This document shows, piece by piece, positions 7,712-15,509 of a DNA stretch of 64,000 nt (position 1 is its first letter; each line of letters begins with the position of its first letter). The DNA lies in the NCBI GenBank assembly GCA_035275065.1, contig DATENM010000004.1:1-64000 (forward strand). Reading direction: 5' to 3'. The translations under genes were made by a program, and so were the position numbers. Source of the stretch: Blastocatellia bacterium (GTDB lineage Bacteria > Acidobacteriota > Blastocatellia > UBA7656). The notes beneath the pieces are model-generated. The model saw nothing but the letters and a program-made list of their open reading frames with translations, did no database searches and was not told the DNA's origin.

Positions 7712-7731
7712 GGCTGTATGGCCACCGTGAG

Positions 7732-9041
7732 TAGCCGGGGACATAGGTAACAAAAAAGTCTGGGCACATGGGTTACAAGTCCTTCTTATGTCGCCACAGT
7801 TGCCCAGAAGCGTCTTCGATGCGCATCTGTTCTTCGACCAGGCGACCGAGCTTGACCGGCCCAAAGTAGACCTGCCAGATGCCGTTGTCAATCTCCTCTA
7901 GCCCGACGTACTCCCCGGCGCAGCAGAGACTGACATTCACCCAGTCGCTGTTCCAGCGAATGCCACCGTTGTAGCTGACATAACGCGTCTCGTAGTGCGA
8001 AGGATATTCGAGCTTCGGCAGCTTCTCCGGGTATGGCCGCACGCTCGGCTGATAGACTGAAGCCGGCGTCTCCAGGTCGAGTGCTTCGTGGGGGCGGAGC
8101 CGATTATATTCTTCTTGAAAGCTATTGAACTTGTGTTGCTGAGCACGCCGATTGGCTGCCGGCGGGCGAGTCGTTTCAGCCTTCAGCGTGCGGTGCATGC
8201 GCTCGTGGCGGCCGTTCTGCTGCGGCTTGCCGGGCTCGATCAACTCCGGCACGATGCCCAAGCGGATCCACTAGGCCGAAAGCGACGACAGCCTTGCCAG
8301 TGAGACGGTGGCGAACGGCACGCCATTGTCGGTGCGGATGCGCTCGGGCAGGCCGAACTCGCGAAAAACTCTTATAAAAACAGGTTTGGCGTCGGCGCAG
8401 GCGGTGGTCAACAGCCCCTAGCAAGCGAGCAAGTAGCGCGAGAAGCCATCGCTGATGGTCAGCGGGTAGCAGTAGAGGCCGTCGCGAGTTTTGAACTGGC
8501 CCTTGAAGTCGGCGCACCAGACTTGGTCAGGAGCGTTGATAAGCGTCGAAGGCTTGCCGGGGTGGCCGAGGTGACGGCGCTGGCGAGGCTTCTTGATGAG
8601 GCCGTGGCGGGCAAGCAGGTCGCAGAGGGTGGAGCGGGCCGGGCAGTCGCGCTCGGGTTGGCTTTTGCTGAGGAGCTTGAGGAGTTTCTTAGCGCCCCAG
8701 GTGGGGTGGCGGCGGCGGGATTCGAGCCGGGCTTCGACCAACTCGGTTTCGGTCTGGTGGGGGCAAGACTTCGGCTTACGCGAGCGGTCTTGCAAGCCAG
8801 CGGGGCCGGCGTCATGATAGCGGCTGATCCACTTATAGGCAGTTTTTCTGCTGATGCCGTAGTGGAGGCAGAGTTCGGTGATGGAATGAGACTGCCGGAG
8901 GAAATCGGCGATGAACTGAGTTTTCTGGCTCATAGGTGATGAGTGACTCCAAGGCATGGGAGGCTCCTTTCGAGAAGCCAGTATGCCGGAAAAGTGTCAC
9001 CCATGTACCTGGACTAATCTGTTACCTATGTACCTGGACTA
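7732..9041 (-). mobile_element. IS481-type insertion sequence inside the first cassette
   Basis: About 1.3 kb, bounded by related terminal inverted repeats, each containing ACATAGGTAACA, with a second inner copy ACATGGGT-ACA at each end (left 7741-7777, right 8997-9037). It holds one leftward transposase frame. The element landed between the toxin gene and that cassette's attC. Confidence 0.75.
7773..8957 (-). pseudogene. IS481-type transposase interrupted by two in-frame amber codons
   Basis: One reading frame of about 394 codons runs through without frameshift but contains TAG at 8418-8420 and TAG at 8271-8273. The N-terminal part has a helix-turn-helix (HSITELCLHYGISRKTAYKW) and an rve integrase core start (QVWCADFKGQF, with the first Asp). 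The middle carries RIRTDNGVPFA (second Asp) and the last part has PQQNGRHERMHRTLK (catalytic Glu region). The context suggests Gln to TAG and Trp to TAG changes. Probably a recently inactivated element; stop-codon readthrough is a less likely alternative. Confidence 0.8.
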
Positions 9042-9053
9042 TACCGCAGTGCT

Positions 9054-9145
9054 GCCTAACAAGGCGTTGCAGCGGAGGCCGCGCAGCAAGCTTCTTATCG
9101 GTGCTTCAATGCCGTTCGCGGCCCCGCTGATGCGAGACGTTAGAC
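9054..9145 (+). repeat. attC recombination site of the first toxin-antitoxin cassette
   Basis: 92 bp. R'' GCCTAAC (9054-9060) and R' GTTAGAC (9139-9145). The inner arms pair: GCGTTGCAGCGG with CCGCTGATGCG, and GGCCGCG with CGCGGCC, leaving an unpaired base as in integron attC sites. Confidence 0.88.
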
Positions 9146-9167
9146 GCCCTCGCGAAAGGAGCTATCT

Positions 9168-9764
9168 ATGAGATTCAGACAAGCGGGCATCGTGTTGGCC
9201 CTGACCTTCTGTGGCTTGATTATTAGTGCTAAAAGCGACGGGTATCAGCAGGGCATTCATAGTGCCACTCCACAAGCCGTGACATTATACCCTCCGAAAG
9301 ATAAAGCCACCGGTCAGTATGATGAGACGAGAGCTTGCTACAGCTTTAAGCTGGGAAGCAACAAGCCACCTCACTCGACCGACTGGGATTTAGGCTATGG
9401 CTTTGCAAGTATCAGTAATGAAGATTGGCTCATGGTCGGCACAACCACGCCTGACCAGCGCAGTGTGATGAAGGAACTGGGCGAGTATCGCTGGGGAGAG
9501 TATTTCAACATACCAGCGCTTGAGCCACTGCCGATGCTGAAGGAAGGAGAACGCCGAGAGATTACTGTAGATTCATCTGCCGATACCCACGAGCAGTGGG
9601 CAAAAACGACCAGCCATTTTGTGAAGGCGAAAGCCGGATATATGTATTTAGTGCATGTGAAAGATAACAACGTGGACTTCTACGTCTTATTCAGAGTGGA
9701 AGAGATCGAGCAAGGGGATCACTGTAGGATAAGCTGGCAACATATCCCAGCGCCGGAGAAATAG
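9168..9764 (+). CDS. Exported hypothetical protein (cassette-encoded)
   Basis: 198 residues with a good AAAGGAG ribosome-binding site 9 bp before the ATG. The N-terminus is a signal peptide (RQAGIVLALTFCGLIISAKS). The mature part is probably beta-rich and has two Cys residues (RACY and DHCR) that could form a disulfide. No family recognised. It is a complete single-gene cassette between attC sites 9054-9145 and 9787-9879, likely expressed from an array or local promoter. Confidence 0.7.
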   Translation: MRFRQAGIVLALTFCGLIISAKSDGYQQGIHSATPQAVTLYPPKDKATGQYDETRACYSFKLGSNKPPHSTDWDLGYGFASISNEDWLMVGTTTPDQRSVMKELGEYRWGEYFNIPALEPLPMLKEGERREITVDSSADTHEQWAKTTSHFVKAKAGYMYLVHVKDNNVDFYVLFRVEEIEQGDHCRISWQHIPAPEK

Positions 9765-9786
9765 AGTTCTGAATATGGCCAGGGGC

Positions 9787-9879
9787 GTCTAACAAGGACA
9801 TGCACCGGAGCCGCCGAAGCGCAGTTCACGTGGTTATTCGTCGTGCCGTTCGGCGGCCCGGTGATGTGCGGCCTTAGAC
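9787..9879 (+). repeat. attC site with altered right core
   Basis: 93 bp. R'' GTCTAAC (9787-9793). The R' position reads CTTAGAC (9873-9879) instead of GTTAGAC, which changes the base at the recombination point. Inner arms ATGCACCGG/CCGGTGATG and GCCGCCG/CGGCGGC pair. Recombination activity may be reduced. Confidence 0.82.
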
Positions 9880-9923
9880 CGCTGACTGTATCGTGTCAAC
9901 TCGGAACAAATCGACGGATAATG

Positions 9924-9929
9924 TATAAT
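9924..9929 (+). promoter_or_regulatory. -10 box of the second toxin-antitoxin cassette
   Basis: Perfect TATAAT preceded directly by TG, about 30 bp upstream of the antitoxin ATG. No convincing -35 box is visible. Confidence 0.5.
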
Positions 9930-9958
9930 CTGGCGGAAAGAATTTTACGAGGGTGATT

Positions 9959-10150
9959 ATGGAAGGCATTCAATACGTGACGAATGACAAAGGCGAAAAG
10001 GTTGCTGTACAGATTGACCTCCGCAAGTATGGCGATCTCTGGGAAGATGTTTACGATAACCTGGTCGCGCGGAAGCGCGCGAAAGAGCCAAGGGAAACTC
10101 TTGATTCAGTTAAGGCACGCCTGATTAAGCAAAGCAAACTGAATGGCTGA
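9959..10150 (+). CDS. Antitoxin of a RelE-type pair
   Basis: 63 residues from the ATG at 9959, which has GAGGG 6 nt upstream; a GTG at 9953 is possible. The N-terminus (MEGIQYVTNDKGEKVAVQID) resembles the short DNA-contacting strand of Phd/RelB-like antitoxins, and the C-terminus is helical and charged. The stop overlaps the toxin start by 8 bp. It is divergent in sequence from the first pair's antitoxin, so the two modules are not recent copies. Confidence 0.75.
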   Translation: MEGIQYVTNDKGEKVAVQIDLRKYGDLWEDVYDNLVARKRAKEPRETLDSVKARLIKQSKLNG

Positions 10151-10403
10151 TTATACAATCACCTTTGCGCGTTCGGCCCGGAAGGAATTGGAATGCTTGA
10201 ATGCGAGCCTAATCCAAAGAATCTTTCCGAAGATAGAGTCGCTGGCGAAAGAGCCACGGCCAAAAGGGTGCCGAAAGCTGCGAGGCGAGACGAAGCTATG
10301 GCGAATCCGGATTGGCGAGTATCGAGTAGTGTATGCGATTTATGACGACAAGAAAGAAGTCGATATAATAGGGGTTCGTCATCGGAGCGTAGCCTACGAA
10401 TAA
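10143..10403 (+). CDS. RelE-family toxin
   Basis: 86 residues. It contains LAKEPRPKGCRKLRG, then LWRIRIGEYRVVYAIYDD and a C-terminal GVRHRSVAYE, the typical RelE ending with Arg/His and Tyr. The likely activity is ribosome-dependent mRNA cleavage. The pair forms one cassette bounded by attC 9787-9879 and attC 10424-10516. It is a second, independent toxin-antitoxin cassette within 3 kb. Confidence 0.85.
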   Translation: MADYTITFARSARKELECLNASLIQRIFPKIESLAKEPRPKGCRKLRGETKLWRIRIGEYRVVYAIYDDKKEVDIIGVRHRSVAYE

Positions 10404-10423
10404 GATGATGTCCAACGGACGCG

Positions 10424-10516
10424 GTCTAACAAGGCGTTGCAGCGGAGGCCGCGCCGCGCAGTTCTCATGCATACTTTGATTGCCGTTCGCGGCCCCGCTG
10501 AACGCGGGGGTTAGGC
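10424..10516 (+). repeat. attC site
   Basis: 93 bp. R'' GTCTAAC (10424-10430), R' GTTAGGC (10510-10516). Arms GCGTTGCAGCGG / CCGCTGAACGC and GGCCGCG / CGCGGCC pair with an extrahelical G. Confidence 0.88.
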
Positions 10517-10590
10517 CGCTTGCTGAAAGAAACAGTGTTTCCTCGGGCAATTTCACTTACCAGGGTAAACCTTTTTCAGGAGGTGGCAAC

Positions 10591-11250
10591 ATGCTAACGA
10601 GACCTTTGATTCTCCGCAACATCGCTTTGCTGCTGCTTATTCCTCTGATGACGGTGCCCGCTGGAACGAGTAGTGCGCAGCAACGGGAGGCCAACGGCGG
10701 AGATGCTTCCCCGCCGTCAAATGATGTGGTCATCGACTCAATCGGCAACCTGCCGACGAGCACGCGCTTCGAGCATCCGGCTAGCTCGGGTGGGCTCCTA
10801 TGTGAGAACTATAGCCAGGGCCCTGAATTCACCCTGAGCAAACCCACAACGATCACCGAAATCGGCGCCTATGTCGAAAGCTGCTGGCTGGATCCAAGTC
10901 AATACCCCGACCGCTGTCAGCCGTTTCCGCCGGTGTATGTCAGCATTCACCCGCAATTGTATGGCAAACCGGATGTTGCCTCCGTGATCGCCTCATACGA
11001 ACTATCGAATGACAACGACCGAACGCTGACGTCCTATGAGTCGGTCAAGGTTAAGTTGAGGCTAAAGCCAGGCACTTACTACGCCATTTTCAGCACCCCA
11101 TCGAGGTATGGGGTTATCATGGCTGCGGCGAGTTATCCTCACCAGTACCACTGTGGTTCAGTGCCTATGGCATGGGTACGGAAGAACCCGGATTCAGTAG
11201 TAACGTCCAGGCAATATCTCGCGGTGCGCATTCTCAAGAAAGCTGCATAG
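10591..11250 (+). CDS. Exported hypothetical protein (cassette-encoded)
   Basis: 219 residues starting at 10591, with AGGAGGT upstream. A signal peptide (LILRNIALLLLIPLMTVPAG) is followed by an Ala/Gln cleavage region. The mature protein looks like a beta-sandwich: it contains FTLSKPTTITEIGAYV and VKLRLKPGTYYAIFS, a pattern common in extracellular carbohydrate-binding-like or choice-of-anchor modules. Four Cys residues may form disulfides. The function is unknown; the cassette ends at attC 11265-11358. Confidence 0.7.
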   Translation: MLTRPLILRNIALLLLIPLMTVPAGTSSAQQREANGGDASPPSNDVVIDSIGNLPTSTRFEHPASSGGLLCENYSQGPEFTLSKPTTITEIGAYVESCWLDPSQYPDRCQPFPPVYVSIHPQLYGKPDVASVIASYELSNDNDRTLTSYESVKVKLRLKPGTYYAIFSTPSRYGVIMAAASYPHQYHCGSVPMAWVRKNPDSVVTSRQYLAVRILKKAA

Positions 11251-11264
11251 GCGAAGGCAACGGC

Positions 11265-11358
11265 GTCTAACGCTCGACATGCACCGGAGTCGCCGCCGCA
11301 CTGCTCTTATGATTACTCGCAACGCCGTTCGGCGGCCCGGTCATGTCGAGCGTTAGAC
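11265..11358 (+). repeat. attC site
   Basis: 94 bp. R'' GTCTAAC (11265-11271), R' GTTAGAC (11352-11358). The outer arms are unusually well matched: CGCTCGACATGCACCGG pairs with CCGGTCATGTCGAGCG. Confidence 0.88.
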
Positions 11359-11387
11359 GCCTTAATGTCTTGTGATAGGATGTAATT

Positions 11388-11564
11388 ATGGATAAGCAGA
11401 ACTCAATGCCCTCCCCGGTGCTTTCAGCGATCATGTGTGACGGCCTGGGATGGTTTTCGCAGAATGACTATAAACGAGCGCTACTTATATATGATGAGAT
11501 TCATTATCTTCTTCCTCAGAAGTCTGTAAGGTTTCGAGATGTTTCTGGATTTGTTGGTAATTAG
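11388..11564 (+). CDS. Small cassette-encoded protein
   Basis: 58 residues, filling almost the whole space between attC 11265-11358 and attC 11581-11672. It begins MDKQNSMPSPVLSAIMCDGL and has a helical middle (YKRALLIYDEIHYLLP). Start at 11388 is the first ATG in the cassette; the upstream sequence lacks a strong ribosome-binding site. It resembles the N-terminal piece of a larger protein, so a truncated gene is possible. Function unknown. Confidence 0.55.
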   Translation: MDKQNSMPSPVLSAIMCDGLGWFSQNDYKRALLIYDEIHYLLPQKSVRFRDVSGFVGN

Positions 11565-11580
11565 TGGTGCTACCGTCGGC

Positions 11581-11672
11581 GTCTAACAATGGCATGCAGC
11601 GGAGCGCGCGAAGCGAGTTTCTTAACGTGGTACGAGTGCCGTTCGCGCGCCCGGTGAATGCGAGCGTTATGC
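11581..11672 (+). repeat. attC site
   Basis: 92 bp. R'' GTCTAAC (11581-11587), R' GTTATGC (11666-11672). Arms GCATGCAGCGG / CCGGTGAATGC and GCGCGCGAA / TTCGCGCGC pair. Confidence 0.86.
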
Positions 11673-11699
11673 GGCTTTGCCGCATAGCAGGGAACTCTA

Positions 11700-11860
11700 A
11701 CGCATACGCTTTGGCAAACTCATCAAGGAACATCTGCACCATCGCCGTGTCCAGGCGCGGCAAACTCAGCCAGAAATTCTCGCCGCTTTGAGGATGCGCC
11801 GCCGCATGACGATCATCCGCTTCCGCGTCCCGAATTCCGCATTCTGGAAGATTAATTCCA
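11700..11860 (-). pseudogene. Fragment of an IS630-type transposase
   Basis: A leftward frame reads HPQSGENFWLSLPRLDTAMV then QMFLDEFAKAYA, matching the region of IS630-family transposases just before the second catalytic Asp. Both ends are missing: the frame runs into attC 11581-11672 on one side and loses similarity on the other. It is an element remnant captured in, or inserted into, the array; no inverted repeats are visible. The rest of 11860-12087 shows nothing recognisable. Confidence 0.5.
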
Positions 11861-12087
11861 TTAGTGTCTAATATTGGACAGAAATCTGGCCCTACATTCG
11901 AGTACTATCCCTAGGCCGAGCATTATCTTGAAAAAGGTATGTTCGCGTACGGATGCAGCGAAGCCCTGATCGGAGAAGCCCGGGGGTATGCCAGCGGGCT
12001 GTCAGCAAGCGCAAGGAGGTCAACTTCGAAGCGCGGATCGGGGTGTGAGCTGTCACTCACAATCATACTTCAATAAAGGAGAAAACC

Positions 12088-12585
12088 ATGAGCCAAGCCG
12101 CAGGACCCAATGCCAACCCGGCAATCGAAGAACAGGCCCGCGAGGTTTTTCGCCAGAAGCAACAGGCTTTTCACGATGCGCTGAAAACGCGCAATAGCTC
12201 CTACGCCGAAACGGCGGCGCATAACCTGGAGTCATTCACCAAGTACTCCGTGGCCGTCACATGTAGACTTCTCACCATTGCTGAGCCCGCCATCTGGGGT
12301 TCAACAAGCGAACTGATACAATACCCGGACGGGACCAAGCTGTCGTTCTACGGCACAGGGTGGGGGATTGGGCTTGGAGGCGGCGCGGGAGGAGGCGGAG
12401 GAGGGGCCACAAACCAGCCGAGTAACCTTCTGGGCGAAACCCGATTCGAAGTCGAATTCACCGCAATACAAGCCATAGCCGTCTTCTACAAATCGGACGG
12501 CGTAGTGTGCACCCTAATTTGCCCCGGTGGGTTCCCGGGGGCGGGATACTTGAAGGGCACCGGAACTTGGAAATACGGGTGGTGA
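12088..12585 (+). CDS. Hypothetical Gly-rich protein (cassette-encoded)
   Basis: 165 residues with AAAGGAG before the ATG. Residues 1-55 form a charged, Gln/Ala-rich helical region. Residues 60-165 look like a small beta-barrel with a very Gly-rich turn (GIGLGGGAGGGGGG, about 92-105) and end GTGTWKYGW. There is no signal peptide, so it is probably cytosolic or exported by a non-Sec route. No family recognised. A GC-rich stem (GGCGGGGC / GCCCCGCC, 12637-12661) lies downstream and may end the transcript. Confidence 0.6.
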   Translation: MSQAAGPNANPAIEEQAREVFRQKQQAFHDALKTRNSSYAETAAHNLESFTKYSVAVTCRLLTIAEPAIWGSTSELIQYPDGTKLSFYGTGWGIGLGGGAGGGGGGATNQPSNLLGETRFEVEFTAIQAIAVFYKSDGVVCTLICPGGFPGAGYLKGTGTWKYGW

Positions 12586-12825
12586 GCGCAACAGTACTCA
12601 TCCGCTCAGCCCAGGCCGTAGAGAATGTTTAAAGTTGGCGGGGCCTCAGGCATGCCCCGCCACTATACCCCTCCCATAGATTAGTAGGTCTGCCATGCGG
12701 CTGTTGTTCATTTGCCTTGTGTGGTCTCGCGACCCGTTTCCCTTGCCATTCCCGGTCGGGCTCAAGCCGCTCGTTTAAAGTTATTCCGGGTGTCAGGATA
12801 TTGTGCCAGCGAGGCGCTCCGAGAC

Positions 12826-12918
12826 GCCTAACGCTTGACATCAACGGGCCGCCGCGCGGCATTGAAGGAAGGATGAGAGCTGCGCTTCGGCGGCTCCGGT
12901 GCATGTCGAGCGTTAGGC
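12826..12918 (-). repeat. attC site in inverted orientation
   Basis: 93 bp on the minus strand: R'' GCCTAAC (12918-12912) and R' GTTAGGC (12832-12826). It follows the leftward gene 12942-13958, so cassette and site are inverted relative to the first part of the array. Confidence 0.85.
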
Positions 12919-12941
12919 GGCGGCGCTATAAGTAGGGGTTT

Positions 12942-13958
12942 CTAGGCTAGAATCTGCTCGAAGATTACCATTGCAGCACCTCTCACTTGTTCAGATTGCC
13001 GATCTAATACTCGAAATCTTTCACGCCAGGCTCTATCATCGCCGTGTCGTTCACGCCAGAAAAGCTTCAAGACTCTTTCAGTTCTCTCCACCTGTTGCAT
13101 AGCACCTTCCAAACGACTCCTGCCCTGGTCTTCATCCTGTATTTTACCGAGTTCTACCTTCCTTATTCCGCGAACCGGATTCTGACCAGACATAGCATGT
13201 AATAATAAGACGATGGTCTGCTCATAAGCGTACCACCTTTTACTTAGCACATATTTTAAGTATGAATCGCTAATGGCAAAGAACTCCGTTCGAGGCTTAT
13301 CGGTTATCAGTCTTATTCCCTGCGCTTCTGCAGGAAACCAATTGTAAAGTAATCCATAGGTCCCGTATGTATCAATGAGTTGCTTCGCACTGTTTAAGGG
13401 GACCTTTATTTCCCCCAGACTTAAATCAACCTCACGCCCTTGATAAACAAACATAGGAATCTCTTCAAACTTAGCAAGCACCTTTTTCCCTTCTACGTTG
13501 TCATAGTCAAAGTCCCCAGGGATAAGCCAATAAACCGCGGCAAGAGCATCGTTATCATCAGATGCTCTACCCAGACCGGTTAACCACATCTGACAAGTAT
13601 CTACACACCAGGCCTCAATGATCTTAGAGTGTGGCTTAATCTCGGTTGCCAGAAAGTTATCAAATCTTGCCCTGGCTTCTTTAGCCTCGATCTGATTCAT
13701 TTTTGGAGGGGTAATCCTATCTACGGTCTGTCTGTTTAGCACAGTTATTGGAGTGCAGTAATTCCCATTTTGGTTATGGCACAGGTCACTCAGTCTAGAG
13801 TATAAAGCCTTCAAATGGCCCGTATTCTGGGGATGCGAAAAAGGGTAAACAACTATTGGATGGATTCTTTTCTTTGTTTCTTTTAGGACACGCGAAGTCT
13901 CAACTGATAACGGTTGAGATACTATAGAATCTGTGTAATTCAGCTCATTTTCAGACAT
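12942..13958 (-). CDS. Hypothetical cytosolic protein (inverted cassette)
   Basis: About 338 residues from the Met at 13958, which has GGGAG upstream; an ATG at 14030 is possible but lacks a ribosome-binding site. There is no signal peptide or membrane segment. The middle contains EAWCVDTCQMWLTGL and FDYDNVEGKKVLAKFEEIP. The C-terminal third is strongly helical and Arg/Glu-rich. I recognise no domain. It is AT-richer than the 31-64 kb chromosome, consistent with acquisition. It is bounded by minus-strand attC sites at 12826 and 14069. Confidence 0.6.
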   Translation of the reverse strand: MSENELNYTDSIVSQPLSVETSRVLKETKKRIHPIVVYPFSHPQNTGHLKALYSRLSDLCHNQNGNYCTPITVLNRQTVDRITPPKMNQIEAKEARARFDNFLATEIKPHSKIIEAWCVDTCQMWLTGLGRASDDNDALAAVYWLIPGDFDYDNVEGKKVLAKFEEIPMFVYQGREVDLSLGEIKVPLNSAKQLIDTYGTYGLLYNWFPAEAQGIRLITDKPRTEFFAISDSYLKYVLSKRWYAYEQTIVLLLHAMSGQNPVRGIRKVELGKIQDEDQGRSRLEGAMQQVERTERVLKLFWRERHGDDRAWRERFRVLDRQSEQVRGAAMVIFEQILA

Positions 13959-14068
13959 ATTGGCACTCCCAATCAGAAGATTCGGCCCATTGAATGCCGC
14001 AATAATATGACGATGTAGGGGCCTAGTCAATGCTTACACATTTTATCGCCTCATCGCTCAAGATAGCC

Positions 14069-14161
14069 GCCTAACGCCCGCGTTCAGCGGGGCCGTTGAC
14101 GGCATTGCAAGCACTCAAGAGAATTACGCTTCGCGGCCTCCGCTGCAACGCCTTGTTAGAC
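14069..14161 (-). repeat. attC site in inverted orientation
   Basis: 93 bp on the minus strand: R'' GTCTAAC (14161-14155), R' GTTAGGC (14075-14069), with the GCGTTGCAGCGG / CCGCTGAACGC arm pair. Confidence 0.86.
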
Positions 14162-14233
14162 GGCTTATAGTTTGCCCTCCAGCTCTCTGATCCGTTTTCT
14201 TTGCATATCAGGTTCCCGTTGATCTTCTGTCTC

Positions 14234-14319
14234 CGATAACCTGTCGTGGCCGCCGAATGGCCTCACAAGCAACGATAAGAGGTGCGTTTCGGCGGCTACG
14301 GTGCAACGGCTTGCTCGGC
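14234..14319 (-). repeat. Degenerate attC site in inverted orientation
   Basis: The minus strand keeps the GTTGCACCG and GCCGCCGAA / TTCGGCGGC arms, but the core boxes have decayed (GCCGAGC and GTTATCG). It is probably inactive. Confidence 0.55.
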
Positions 14320-14442
14320 GCGCACTGCCCTATCAAGGTTTTTCTCTACATCCCCTCGTATGCCTCTTTCGCATGACACGGCTCGATCTATAGAGTAGTA
14401 TCGCTTGCCTACGAATAAAACAAAGTTGGAGGAGAAGGGGGC

Positions 14443-15450
14443 ATGAGGCAAGTGTCGAATCTCTGGACGAAGCGGGCTTTCGCGGGGTCTACCATTTCTC
14501 GTTTGGCGGTCGTTGCGCTTGCGTTCGTCGCTGCGCTTGCGGCGCCGGCCCAGGCACAAGACGACCGGATGACGCCCATCCCTACGCCTTCGCAGCCCAA
14601 TGCGATTGAAATTGGGACCGGTCCGCTGCCTGACGCGAAGAACCCGGAGTCCTGGCATAGCCAGTACGGCAGCCGGTTTGCGCGCAATGTAACGGTTGTG
14701 ACGCTGACACCCTTTCTGCCGGATCCCGCCAAGGCAAGCGGCGCCGCCGTCGTCGTCGCGCCCGGCGGCGGTTTCCGCACCTTGTCCATGGAAAATGAAG
14801 GCTGGAACGTCGCCCGCGCATTGGCGGAAAGGGGCGTCGCCGCGTTCGTCCTCAAGTATCGCTTGAACCAGACCCCGGCGGACATGCCGGGGTTCGAGCG
14901 GTCCATGCGGGAAATGTTTTCGGCAACACCGCGGCCGCCGCGCCCCGACCCTGAGAAGGCGATGGCCGGCCTCGCTCCGCAGATCGCCGACGCCCGCGCG
15001 GCGTTTGCACTGATCCGGAAGCGTTCTGCCGAGTGGCACGTCGACCCCCATCGGATCGGCATGGTTGGCTTTTCCGCCGGCGCGATGCTGACAATGGCGA
15101 CCACGCTTGCGGGCGGGGACGCGAAGCCAGCCTTCATCGGCATCATCTACGGTCCTCTCGCGCCGGTCACCGTGCCGGCCGACGCTCCGCCATTGTTCAT
15201 CGCCCTTGCTGCCGACGATCCTTTCTTCGCGAACGGGGGCTATGGGCTCATTGATAGCTGGAAGGTAGCGAAGCGCCCCGTCGAGTTCCATCTTTATGAA
15301 CAGGGTGGCCATGGCTTCGGGATGTATCCCAAGGAAACGACGAGCACCGGTTGGTTCGAAGCCTTTGTGCGCTGGATCAGCATGCACGGTATGCTGAAGC
15401 CGGCAGCGTCAGGAAGCGGCGGTGCCGCGAACCAGGCTGCTAGGCGATAG
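14443..15450 (+). CDS. Exported alpha/beta-hydrolase (BD-FAE/dienelactone-hydrolase-like esterase)
   Basis: 335 residues. It has an N-terminal signal peptide ending APAQAQ (about residue 39). An oxyanion-hole motif, APGGGF, lies near 106-111. The triad is visible: Ser211 in GFSAG, Asp259 in AADDPFF, His290 in GGHGFGM. Likely substrates are short acyl or acetyl esters, perhaps on plant polysaccharides. The GC content is markedly higher than in neighbouring cassettes and the style is proteobacterial, suggesting recent transfer. It reads opposite to the flanking inverted attC sites. Confidence 0.85.
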   Translation: MRQVSNLWTKRAFAGSTISRLAVVALAFVAALAAPAQAQDDRMTPIPTPSQPNAIEIGTGPLPDAKNPESWHSQYGSRFARNVTVVTLTPFLPDPAKASGAAVVVAPGGGFRTLSMENEGWNVARALAERGVAAFVLKYRLNQTPADMPGFERSMREMFSATPRPPRPDPEKAMAGLAPQIADARAAFALIRKRSAEWHVDPHRIGMVGFSAGAMLTMATTLAGGDAKPAFIGIIYGPLAPVTVPADAPPLFIALAADDPFFANGGYGLIDSWKVAKRPVEFHLYEQGGHGFGMYPKETTSTGWFEAFVRWISMHGMLKPAASGSGGAANQAARR

Positions 15451-15470
15451 TGCTGCTCGCCTGTTTAGCC

Positions 15471-15490
15471 ATCTAACGCCCGCGTTCAGC
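15471..15490 (-). repeat. Half attC site (right half), inverted
   Basis: Reading leftward, GCTGAACGCGGGC leads to GTTAGAT (15477-15471), the right half of a minus-strand site. The left half is replaced by the leader of the next gene. Confidence 0.6.
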
Positions 15491-15509
15491 AGCTCATATC
15501 AAACAAGCA

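Noticed and set aside
8523..8939. Plus-strand ORF of 138 codons inside the IS481-type element
   Set aside because: It is antisense to the transposase, has no start signal and reflects GC-rich codon bias on the opposite strand.
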